From contig CAJEXW010000009.1 of NCBI GenBank assembly GCA_903994525.1, forward strand, positions 1-64,000: 64,000 nucleotides of DNA, read 5' to 3'. Shown here piece after piece: positions 7,491 to 15,215 of this stretch. Position 1 is the first letter of the stretch. Every line of letters starts with the position of its first letter. The notes under the pieces are model-generated. The model saw nothing but the letters and a program-made list of their open reading frames with translations, was not told the DNA's origin and ran no database searches. The stretch is from an uncultured Chlorobiaceae bacterium (GTDB taxonomy: Bacteria > Bacteroidota > Chlorobiia > Chlorobiales > Chlorobiaceae). The position numbers were made by a program, and so were the translations under genes.

Positions 7491-10289
7491 ATGAAACCCG
7501 AGCAGCAAACTCGTATCGAATTGATTGACAAGCTGTTACTGCAAGCTGGCTGGAGCGTGGACGATCCCTCCCAGGTTGTGGAGGAGTTCGATATTCTTGT
7601 CGGTTTGCCTGAAGGAGTGCAGGAGCCACGCACGCCGTACGAAGGGCATCAGTTCAGTGATTATGTGCTGCTTGGCAAGGATGGCAGGCCGATTGCTGTG
7701 GTTGAGGCAAAAAAATCAAGTCGTGATGCTGCCATTGGCCGTGAACAGGCGCGGCAGTATTGTGTTCATATTCAGAGGCAGTTGGGCGTTGAGATACCGT
7801 TCTGTTTTTATACCAATGGTCTTGAGATCTTTTTCTGGGATCTCGACAACTACCCGCCCCGAAAGGTTATCGGTTTTCCCACCCGTGACGACCTTGAGCG
7901 CTTCCAATACATCCGCAGGAGCCGCAAACCTCTCACCGGGGAGCTGATCAACACCGCCATTGCCGGGCGCGATTATCAAATTCGGGCCATTCGCTCTGTC
8001 CTTGAAGCCATCGAGCAGAAAAAGCGGGAGTTCCTGCTCGTTATGGCCACCGGCACCGGCAAAACCCGCACCGCCATTGCCCTCGTCGATGCCCTCATGC
8101 GTGGCGGACATGCCGAAAAAGTGCTCTTTCTGGTTGACCGCGTTGCCTTGCGGGAGCAGGCGCTTTCGGCCTTCAAGGAGCATCTGCCTCACGAACCTCG
8201 CTGGCCCAACAGCGGCGAAAAGCTCTTTGCAAAAGATCGCCGCATCTATATTGCCACCTACCCCACGATGCTCAATCTCATCAGGGATGAATCGCAGCAC
8301 ATTTCACCATATTTCTTTGACTTTCTTGTTATTGACGAGAGCCATCGCTCCATCTACAACACCTACGGCGAAATTCTCGATTACTTCAAAACAATAACTC
8401 TGGGGCTGACGGCAACCCCGACCGATATTCTCGACCATAACACCTTCAACCTCTTTCACTGCGAAGATGGCCTTCCAACCTTTGCCTACACCTACGAAGA
8501 GGCGGTGAACAACACGCCGCCCTTTCTGAGCAATTTCCAGGTGATGAAAATCCAGACGAAATTCCAGATGGAGGGGATCAGCAAGCGGACCATCTCCCTT
8601 GAAGATCAGAAAAAGCTGATTCTCGAAGGCAAGGATATCGAAGAGATCAACTTTGAAGGGACGCAGCTCGAAAAACAGGTGATCAATCGGGGGACAAACA
8701 GCCTGATTGTCAAAGAGTTCATGGAGGAGTGCATCAAAGATCAGAACGGCGTTCTTCCCGGTAAAACCATATTCTTCTGCGCCACCATCGCCCATGCCCG
8801 CAGAATTGAGGAGATATTCGACAAACTCTACCCGCAATACAAGGGTGAACTTGCCAAGGTTCTGGTCTCCGACGACCCTCGCGTCTACGGCAGGGGAGGC
8901 TTGCTCGACCAGTTCACCAACTGCGATATGCCCCGCATCGCCATCAGTGTCGACATGCTTGATACCGGCATTGACATCCGGGAGCTGGTGAATCTGGTCT
9001 TTGTGAAACCGGTCTACTCCTACACAAAATTCTGGCAGATGATTGGTCGCGGCACACGGCTTCTTGAGCTTGCTAAAATCAAGCCGTGGTGCACCGAAAA
9101 AGAGCTGTTCCTGATTCTGGATTGCTGGGATAACTTTGAATACTTCAAGCTTCAGCCCAAAGGCAAAGAGATCAAACAACAACTGCCGCTTCCGGTGAAA
9201 CTCTTCGGGCTTCGGCTCGACAAAATTGAGTCTGCCCTCTCAACCGGCAACACCGCCATTGCAGAGCGAGAGACGGTAAAACTGCGTAAACAGATCGCCG
9301 AGCTGCCGCACACCTCAGTGGTTATCAAAGAGGCGGCATCAGCTCTTCACCCTTTGGAAGAGGAGAACTTCTGGATCTCTCTTACGCCGCAAAAGCTGGA
9401 ATATCTGAGAAGCGAGGTTAAACCGCTCTTCAGAACCGTCTCGGATGCTGATTTTAAGGCGATGCGTTTTGAGCGCGACATCGTGGAGATTTCACTGGCC
9501 AAACTTCGCAATCAAAAGGAGAGGTACGACACCCTCAGCGACGGCATTGCCGAGCAGATCAGCCAGCTTCCCCTCAGCGTCGGCTTTGTGAAACAGGAGG
9601 AGCCCCTCATCAGGGCTGCGCAAACAAAGCGGTTCTGGAACGAGGCAACCGAAGAGAGCTTCGACGGGCTTATCGAAAAGCTCTCACCGTTGATGAAGTT
9701 TCGCGAGGTTGAGAGCGGCGCCATCGGTCAAGTCAACCTGAATCTTCAGGATCTGCTCCACCACAAAGAGATGGTGGAATTTGGCCCCCGGAATGAGGCC
9801 GTCAGCATTACACGTTACCGTGAAATGGTCGAGGCGCTCATTACCGAACTGACAACACAGAATCCCATTCTCTCCAAAATCAAGGAGGGCAAGGAGATTT
9901 CGCCTGAAGAGGCTACTGAACTTGCCGAGCTGCTCCACGAAGAGCATCCGCACATTACCGAGGAGCTATTGCGTTCCGTCTATAAGAACCGCAAGGCACA
10001 TTTTATCCAGTTTATTCGCCATATTCTTGGGCTCGAAATTCTCAAGAGTTTCCCTGAAACGGTTGCCGATGCGTTCGATCAGTTTATCCAGCAGCACACC
10101 AACCTTTCAAGTCGCCAACTGGACTTTTTAAACCTGCTCAAAAACTTCATTATAGAGCGCGAAAAGGTAGAAAAGAGAGACCTCATCAACGCTCCATTTA
10201 CCGTAATACACCCGCAAGGCATTCGCGGGGTGTTCAATCCGGCTGAAATTAACGAAATCCTGGCTCTGGCCGATCAACTGGCAGCATAA
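7491..10289 (+). CDS. hsdR: Type I restriction endonuclease, HsdR (R) subunit
   Basis: This is the motor and nuclease subunit of a type I restriction-modification complex. It translocates unmethylated DNA using ATP and cuts it at distant sites. The 932-residue protein starts with a PD-(D/E)XK nuclease domain (D57, E72-x-K74 in VEAKK), followed by a superfamily 2 helicase core: Walker A ATGTGKT with K191, DEAD-type box DESH at 282-285, an SAT-like LTATP, and motif VI QMIGRGTR. A helical C-terminal region for HsdM contact follows. All catalytic residues are present. The ATP-binding gene starts 1 bp after its stop, so the two are coupled; hsdM and hsdS follow further down. It forms the left edge of the accessory island. 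Confidence 0.93.
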   Translation: MKPEQQTRIELIDKLLLQAGWSVDDPSQVVEEFDILVGLPEGVQEPRTPYEGHQFSDYVLLGKDGRPIAVVEAKKSSRDAAIGREQARQYCVHIQRQLGVEIPFCFYTNGLEIFFWDLDNYPPRKVIGFPTRDDLERFQYIRRSRKPLTGELINTAIAGRDYQIRAIRSVLEAIEQKKREFLLVMATGTGKTRTAIALVDALMRGGHAEKVLFLVDRVALREQALSAFKEHLPHEPRWPNSGEKLFAKDRRIYIATYPTMLNLIRDESQHISPYFFDFLVIDESHRSIYNTYGEILDYFKTITLGLTATPTDILDHNTFNLFHCEDGLPTFAYTYEEAVNNTPPFLSNFQVMKIQTKFQMEGISKRTISLEDQKKLILEGKDIEEINFEGTQLEKQVINRGTNSLIVKEFMEECIKDQNGVLPGKTIFFCATIAHARRIEEIFDKLYPQYKGELAKVLVSDDPRVYGRGGLLDQFTNCDMPRIAISVDMLDTGIDIRELVNLVFVKPVYSYTKFWQMIGRGTRLLELAKIKPWCTEKELFLILDCWDNFEYFKLQPKGKEIKQQLPLPVKLFGLRLDKIESALSTGNTAIAERETVKLRKQIAELPHTSVVIKEAASALHPLEEENFWISLTPQKLEYLRSEVKPLFRTVSDADFKAMRFERDIVEISLAKLRNQKERYDTLSDGIAEQISQLPLSVGFVKQEEPLIRAAQTKRFWNEATEESFDGLIEKLSPLMKFREVESGAIGQVNLNLQDLLHHKEMVEFGPRNEAVSITRYREMVEALITELTTQNPILSKIKEGKEISPEEATELAELLHEEHPHITEELLRSVYKNRKAHFIQFIRHILGLEILKSFPETVADAFDQFIQQHTNLSSRQLDFLNLLKNFIIEREKVEKRDLINAPFTVIHPQGIRGVFNPAEINEILALADQLAA

Positions 10290-10290
10290 C

Positions 10291-11709
10291 ATGACAGAAA
10301 ATAACCGCATCGAATACAAGCGCGAGCTGAATGAGAGGCTTGAGAAGGAGGTCATCGCATTTCTGAACTATCATGATGGCGGCATTATCTATATTGGTAT
10401 TGACAAGCATGGGTCTCTCTATGGCGTGACTGAGTGCGACGCTCTGCAGCTTGCCATCAAGGATCGCCTCAAAAATAATATTCAGCCTTCATGCCTTGGT
10501 TTGTTCGATGTCATTCACGAAACCCGTGATGGCAAAGATATTATTAAAATCATTGTTGCCAGTGGTACCGAAAAACCTTATTACCTGCGCAAGTTCGGTA
10601 TGTCTGAAAAAGGGTGTTTCATTCGCATTGGCAGCGCCAGTGAGCCCATGTCGCAGCGTATGATTGAAGAGCTCTTTGCCCGACGTACGCGTAATTCAAT
10701 CGCTCGTATCCGTTCTCTGCGGCAGGATCTCACCTTTGAGCAGCTTAAAATCTACTATCAGGAGGCAGGTCTCACGCTTGGTGACAAATTTGCAGCCAAT
10801 CTTGAACTGACCACCGAGGATGGCGGCTATAACTATGCAGGCTATCTGCTGGCCGATCAAAACGGCAACTCGGTGCAGGTGGCGAAATATGCAGGCACTG
10901 ACAGGGTTGATCTGCTTGGGAGCAAAGATTACGGCTTTTGTTGCCTGATTAAAAGCTGCAAGCAGATACTCGACCGTCTGGAGGGAGTCGAGAACCGTGT
11001 CATCAATAAAATAACTTCCCGTGAGCGTATCAGTCGAAGCCTTTGGAACAAGGTCGCCCTTCGTGAAGCTGTGATCAACGCCATTATTCATAACGACTAC
11101 AGTACTGAACTGGTGCCGAAGTTTGAAATTTTTACTGATCGGCTTGAAATTACCTCGGCAGGTGCCGTTCACCCTGGCGCTGAGCAGGATGATTTTTTTG
11201 CCGGATATTCCATGCCGCGCAACAAAACCCTGATGCGAGTTTTCAAGGATCTTGCTATGGTCGAATACCTTGGCTCCGGAATGCCCCGGATTCTCAAAGC
11301 TTATCCGCGTGAAGCCTACACCTTTTCGACCCATTTCATTCGGACGACCTTTCCTGTATCCTTGGAAGCCCTTGCGCTGGAAGAAGAGGTGCTAAAAGGT
11401 GAAGCAAAAACCTTGGGGGTAGAGTCAGTTCAGTCGGGGGCCCAGTCAAGGGCCCAGTCAAGGGCCCAGTCAGGGGCCCAGTCGGAAGCTGTTCTGCTTG
11501 CATTGACCTATCTACCCCGCTCCGCCATGGAGCTTATCGAAATACTTGGTCTTGATACCAAAACCGGGGCGTTCAAGCGAGCCATAAAGGAGTTGCTTGA
11601 TCGGGAGCTTATTGCCTATACTCTTCCTGAAAAGCCCGGTAGCCGCCTGCAAAAGTACCGGCTTACCGCAAAAGGGTCAAGCCATTTAAAGAATTTAAAC
11701 GAAGATTAA
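10291..11709 (+). CDS. AlbA/Schlafen-domain ATP-binding protein (COG2865-like) inside the hsd operon
   Basis: The 472-residue protein has an N-terminal AlbA_2/Schlafen-type domain (EYKREL at the start, then GGIIYIGID), a central GHKL-like ATPase region (NAIIHNDYS, GSGMPRI) and a C-terminal winged-helix ending in SRLQKYRLT. This is the COG2865 arrangement, often labelled RecG-like or transcriptional regulator. Between ATPase and winged helix lies a linker of four-residue AQSR/AQSG repeats. It starts 1 bp after hsdR, so it is co-translated with the restriction subunit. A role in regulating or assisting the R-M system is an inference from position; homologues are common in defence islands and inside type I loci. 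The 12-bp array behind it suggests the linker region is recombination-prone. Confidence 0.8.
   Translation: MTENNRIEYKRELNERLEKEVIAFLNYHDGGIIYIGIDKHGSLYGVTECDALQLAIKDRLKNNIQPSCLGLFDVIHETRDGKDIIKIIVASGTEKPYYLRKFGMSEKGCFIRIGSASEPMSQRMIEELFARRTRNSIARIRSLRQDLTFEQLKIYYQEAGLTLGDKFAANLELTTEDGGYNYAGYLLADQNGNSVQVAKYAGTDRVDLLGSKDYGFCCLIKSCKQILDRLEGVENRVINKITSRERISRSLWNKVALREAVINAIIHNDYSTELVPKFEIFTDRLEITSAGAVHPGAEQDDFFAGYSMPRNKTLMRVFKDLAMVEYLGSGMPRILKAYPREAYTFSTHFIRTTFPVSLEALALEEEVLKGEAKTLGVESVQSGAQSRAQSRAQSGAQSEAVLLALTYLPRSAMELIEILGLDTKTGAFKRAIKELLDRELIAYTLPEKPGSRLQKYRLTAKGSSHLKNLNED
11431..11484 (+). repeat. Four-copy 12-bp tandem repeat encoding AQS(R/G) linker
   Basis: Units of the form GGGCCCAGTCAA/G repeat about four times and encode AQSR, AQSR, AQSG, AQSE in the linker of the AlbA-domain gene. 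The 12-bp period keeps the frame whatever the copy number, so copy changes would alter only linker length. Confidence 0.8.
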
Positions 11710-11722
11710 TTAGCCAGAATCC

Positions 11723-11938
11723 ATGGACAAACAAGTGACCGGACAAGTGACCGGACAAGTGACCGGACAAGTGACCGGACAAGTGACCGGACAAGTAACC
11801 GGACAAGTCACCGGACAAGTAACCGGACAAGTGACCGGACAAGTGACCGGACAAGTGACCGGACAAGTGACCGGACAAGTGACCGGACAAGTAACCGGAC
11901 AAGTCACCGGACAAGTAACCGGACAAGTCACCGCATAA
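11723..11938 (+). CDS. Orphan (VTGQ)n repeat ORF
   Basis: A 71-codon open frame, MDKQ followed by sixteen VTGQ units and VTA. It has no good ribosome-binding site. Third-base variants (GTG, GTA, GTC, always Val) keep the protein repeat constant in this frame; they are also silent in one reverse frame, so the pattern alone does not prove translation. COG2865 proteins typically carry TPQV/TGQV-type repeats in the linker before their C-terminal winged helix, so this may be the left-over linker of a second such gene, or of an alternative 3' end of the gene just upstream. Expression is uncertain. Confidence 0.35.
   Translation: MDKQVTGQVTGQVTGQVTGQVTGQVTGQVTGQVTGQVTGQVTGQVTGQVTGQVTGQVTGQVTGQVTGQVTA
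11735..11926 (+). repeat. 12-bp minisatellite, 16 copies
   Basis: GTGACCGGACAA is repeated head to tail 16 times with only G/A/C variation at the third base, then decays into GTCACCGCATAA-like copies up to about 11963. There are no spacers. Near-identity of the units points to recent slippage. It occupies the gap between the AlbA-domain gene and hsdM; the rest of the gap (to 12102) is A-rich without other structure. Confidence 0.95.
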
Positions 11939-12102
11939 GTCACCGCACAAGTGACCGCATAAGTCTGGAGCTAATGTGCTGAATCATGGAGAGCAAGCGA
12001 AATTATGAAACCGAACAACCGAACAAGGTCAAACATTTTTGAAGCAGAACAAACAATGAACAAACAGCAAGAGTTCACCATCAATAGTACAGATACAACC
12101 CG

Positions 12103-13764
12103 ATGCTCCAGCACAACCCTGAACTGAAATCGAAGATAGATCAACTCTGGAACAAATTCTGGAGCGGCGGCATTTCCAACCCGCTCACCGCCATTGAACA
12201 GATCACCTATCTGCTCTTCATGAAGCGCATGGACGATCAGGACAGGGAGAAGCAGGCAAGCGCCGAGTGGGCTGGCGACACCTACCGCTCACTCTTTGAG
12301 GGGATGTGGATACCGCCGGAATATCGCGACAAAGAAAATGCTGCGAGTTATGCCATTGATAAAAGCACCCTTCGCTGGAGTGAATTCAAACACCGGCAGG
12401 CCGAAGAGATGCTCACCCATGTGCAGTCGAGAGTATTCCCCTACCTGAAAGACATGAACGGCTCCGAGTCGAAATTTACCCGGCATATCAAAAATGCGGT
12501 CTTCATCATTCCCAAGCCTTCGCTCCTCGTTGAGGCGGTGAAAACGGTTGACGAGATCTTTGAGGTGATGGAGAAAGACTCAAATGAAAAAGGGCAGGCA
12601 TTTCAGGATATTCAGGGCGATGTCTATGAATTTCTTCTCTCCGAAATTGCCTCTGCCGGTAAAAACGGACAGTTCCGTACCCCTCGCCACATTATCAAAA
12701 TGATGGCCGATCTGGTTGAGCCCAAGCTTGGCCACACCATTGCCGATCCTGCATGTGGTTCAGGCGGATTCCTGCTTGGGTCGTATCAATACATCGTGAC
12801 GCAATTGGCAATTCGTGCCGGAAACAAGGAACTCGTGCCGGACGAAGATGGATTTCTCCGCACCTCCGTCTCCGCTGGGCTTACCGAACAGGCAAAAACC
12901 ATTCTCAGCAAAACGCTCTTCGGCTACGATATCGACAGCACCATGGTTCGCCTTGCACTCATGAACCTCATGATGCACGGCATTGACGAGCCGGAAATTG
13001 ATTACAAAGACACCCTGAGCAAAAGCTTTACGCAAGAGTCCTGCTACGACATCATCATGGCCAATCCCCCCTTTACCGGCAGCATCGACAAGGGCGACAT
13101 CAACGAAAGCTTCACCCTCTCCACCACCAAAACAGAGCTGCTCTTTGTCGAAAACATCTACCGGCTGCTGAAAAAAGGGGGAACCGCCTGCGTTATTGTG
13201 CCCCAAGGCGTGCTCTTTGGCTCCGGCGGCGCCTTCAAGGCACTGCGCAAACTGCTTGTTGACCGCTGCGACCTGAAAGCCGTTATCACCATGCCCAGCG
13301 GAGTCTTCAAGCCTTATGCCGGAGTCTCAACCTCCATTCTGCTCTTCACAAAAGTATGGGGCCCGCTCGACAAGGTCACCAAACCAGCCACAGAGCAGGT
13401 CTGGTTCTACGACATGCACTCCGACGGCTACTCCCTCGACGACAAACGCAGCAAGCAGGAGGGTTGCGGCGATCTGCTCGATATTGTAGATAAATATAAA
13501 ACGCGAGGCGTTGAGCACGACACCGACAGAACCCAAAAGTTCTTTTTTGTGCCGCGCAGCGAAATTGAAGGCGAAGGTGGATATGATCTCTCCCTTTCCC
13601 GCTATAAAACCGATGTGTTTGAAGAGGTCGTCTACGAAAGTCCTTCGGTAATTCTCGACAAACTGATTACGGCAGAGGTGGGGGAGATTGATGAGGCTGA
13701 ACTTGCAAACATTCAGAGTGGCATTGTACGGGAGCTGTTGGAGCTGAAGGGGATGATTGGATGA
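12103..13764 (+). CDS. hsdM: Type I DNA methyltransferase, HsdM (M) subunit
   Basis: This is the N6-adenine methyltransferase subunit that protects host sites and forms the core of the restriction complex. The 553-residue protein has the N-terminal helical HsdM domain (FWSGGISNPL), motif I DPACGSGG (residues 215-222) for S-adenosylmethionine and motif IV NPPF (321-324) for the target adenine. Both are intact. It lies behind the minisatellite, about 390 bases after the AlbA-domain gene, so it may have its own promoter there. Its stop overlaps the start of the following small ORF by ATGA. Confidence 0.94.
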   Translation: MLQHNPELKSKIDQLWNKFWSGGISNPLTAIEQITYLLFMKRMDDQDREKQASAEWAGDTYRSLFEGMWIPPEYRDKENAASYAIDKSTLRWSEFKHRQAEEMLTHVQSRVFPYLKDMNGSESKFTRHIKNAVFIIPKPSLLVEAVKTVDEIFEVMEKDSNEKGQAFQDIQGDVYEFLLSEIASAGKNGQFRTPRHIIKMMADLVEPKLGHTIADPACGSGGFLLGSYQYIVTQLAIRAGNKELVPDEDGFLRTSVSAGLTEQAKTILSKTLFGYDIDSTMVRLALMNLMMHGIDEPEIDYKDTLSKSFTQESCYDIIMANPPFTGSIDKGDINESFTLSTTKTELLFVENIYRLLKKGGTACVIVPQGVLFGSGGAFKALRKLLVDRCDLKAVITMPSGVFKPYAGVSTSILLFTKVWGPLDKVTKPATEQVWFYDMHSDGYSLDDKRSKQEGCGDLLDIVDKYKTRGVEHDTDRTQKFFFVPRSEIEGEGGYDLSLSRYKTDVFEEVVYESPSVILDKLITAEVGEIDEAELANIQSGIVRELLELKGMIG

Positions 13765-13949
13765 AACAAGCATTTATAACCGGTTGGGGGAGAAGCTTTT
13801 CAGTTGGTCGTAGGGGTAAAAGGCCTTTTTATAAAGAGGTTACAATTACGAACGCACTGCGTTCGCAATTCGATTATGAGCGATATGGGAAACTACCCGA
13901 AGAGAATCTGACAATCGGCATGAGGGTTATTGAGGGGAGGGGTAGATGA
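13761..13949 (+). CDS. Small protein between hsdM and hsdS
   Basis: The 62-codon frame overlaps the hsdM stop (ATGA at 13761) and the hsdS start (ATGA at 13946), which suggests translational coupling right through. The product is basic and has no recognised domain. Its middle (NALRSQFDYERYGK) is partly encoded by a perfect palindromic element also present at 24.7 kb, so the ORF may have been created or extended by insertion of that element. It could be a real small subunit, or only a coupling leader for hsdS. Confidence 0.45.
   Translation: MKQAFITGWGRSFSVGRRGKRPFYKEVTITNALRSQFDYERYGKLPEENLTIGMRVIEGRGR
13844..13870. repeat. 27-nt palindromic element, copy 1
   Basis: CGAACGCA and TGCGTTCG flank a single C, framed by AATTA on the left and CAATT on the right. 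A second element at 24684-24710 has the same 27-nt layout, with paired changes in both arms (AAC/GTT against TCC/GGA), so the pairing is kept while the sequence changes. This resembles REP-type or nested palindromic elements. Here it lies inside an open frame. Confidence 0.75.
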
Positions 13950-15154
13950 AAACAGTTGAACTTCAACAGGTTACAACCATAATTGCAGGACAATCCCCTG
14001 AATCGTCAACATATAATTCAATTGCCGATGGATTGCCGTTTTTTCAAGGGAAAGCAGATTTTCAGGATAAATTCCCAAAAGTCCGTATTTGGTGCAACAG
14101 CGCTAAACGTAAAGAGGCCGAGCCTGGCGATATTCTGATGTCTGTTCGTGCCCCGGTTGGATCAGTCAATATTTGCAACCAAAAATGCATTATAGGAAGG
14201 GGATTGTCGGCAATCCGACCACATGCAAATTTAAATAATTATTTTCTATACTATTACCTCAAGTGCAACGAGCAAAATGTTGCCAGTTTAGGAACGGGTT
14301 CGACATTTCAAGCAATAACTCAGACAACGTTGAAAAGGCTTGAAGTGCCCCTTCCGCCGCTTGACGACCAAATCCGTATCGCAACCCTTCTTTCCAAAGT
14401 AGAAAACCTGATCTTCCGCCGCAGCGAGCAACTCAAACAGCTTGACGAACTGCTCAAAAGTGTTTTTCTGGGGATGTTTGGCGATCCGGTCAGGAATGAG
14501 AAGGGGTGGGAGACTGTTCCTTTTTCAAGAATTTTAAAAGATATTGAAAGTGGCTGGAGTCCAGTATGTGAAGCAAGAGCGGCTTCTCCTTCTGAATGGG
14601 GTGTGCTGAAATTGGGGGCAATAACAAGCTGTGTATTCAAATGCGATGAGAATAAGGCTCTTCTTCCTGATGTTCTGCCAATAGCAAGGAATGAAGTTCA
14701 TGTTGGCGATTTGCTGTTCAGTCGAAAAAATACATACGATTTAGTTGCCGCATGTGTATATGTTTTTGATACAAGAGCAAAATTAATGATATCAGACTTG
14801 ATATTTCGGTTTGTTTTTGATGACGATGTGGCTGTTAATCCTATGTATATCTGGAAATTGCTCATCAACGATTCGCAAAGAAAAAAAATTCAATCATTTG
14901 CTGGTGGGGCCGCAGGTTCAATGCCAAATATCTCAAAAGCAAATTTAAAAAATATAGTTATTCCATTACCTCCTCTTGAACTTCAAAACCGTTTTGAGGC
15001 CATAGTAGCCAAAGTTGAAGCCCTGAAAGCCCATTACAACATGTCTCTTATCAACCTTGAATCGCTTTATGGAACTATTAGCCAAAAGGCGTTCAAAGGC
15101 GAACTGGATTTGTCGCGGGTGCTGCTTGCCAAACAGGGCGAACAGGCGGATTGA
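13946..15154 (+). CDS. hsdS: Type I restriction-modification specificity subunit HsdS
   Basis: The 402-residue protein has two target-recognition domains, each followed by a conserved helical spacer. The first ends at LPPLDDQIRIATLLSKVENL, the second at LPPLELQNRFEAIVAKVEAL. It determines the bipartite DNA site for both methylation and cleavage. It starts by ATGA overlap with the preceding small ORF and is probably the last gene of the R-M operon. The second recognition domain and the following genes are clearly more A+T-rich than hsdR/hsdM, which fits domain exchange. The target site cannot be predicted from sequence alone. Confidence 0.92.
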   Translation: MKTVELQQVTTIIAGQSPESSTYNSIADGLPFFQGKADFQDKFPKVRIWCNSAKRKEAEPGDILMSVRAPVGSVNICNQKCIIGRGLSAIRPHANLNNYFLYYYLKCNEQNVASLGTGSTFQAITQTTLKRLEVPLPPLDDQIRIATLLSKVENLIFRRSEQLKQLDELLKSVFLGMFGDPVRNEKGWETVPFSRILKDIESGWSPVCEARAASPSEWGVLKLGAITSCVFKCDENKALLPDVLPIARNEVHVGDLLFSRKNTYDLVAACVYVFDTRAKLMISDLIFRFVFDDDVAVNPMYIWKLLINDSQRKKIQSFAGGAAGSMPNISKANLKNIVIPLPPLELQNRFEAIVAKVEALKAHYNMSLINLESLYGTISQKAFKGELDLSRVLLAKQGEQAD

Positions 15155-15215
15155 ATGGTTTATTTAACTAAGCGAAATTTTTCAATTTAATTTATTTCTA
15201 AAGCAGGGTGATCCT

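Noticed and set aside
11663-11950. Minus-strand SGHL/SGYL repeat ORF and a TCPV repeat ORF
   Set aside because: These are shadows that any 12-bp array without stops produces. The first changes residues where the units vary, and neither has a start context.
11723-11963. CRISPR array
   Set aside because: The 12-bp units are directly adjacent with no spacers, and no cas gene is near. It is a minisatellite.
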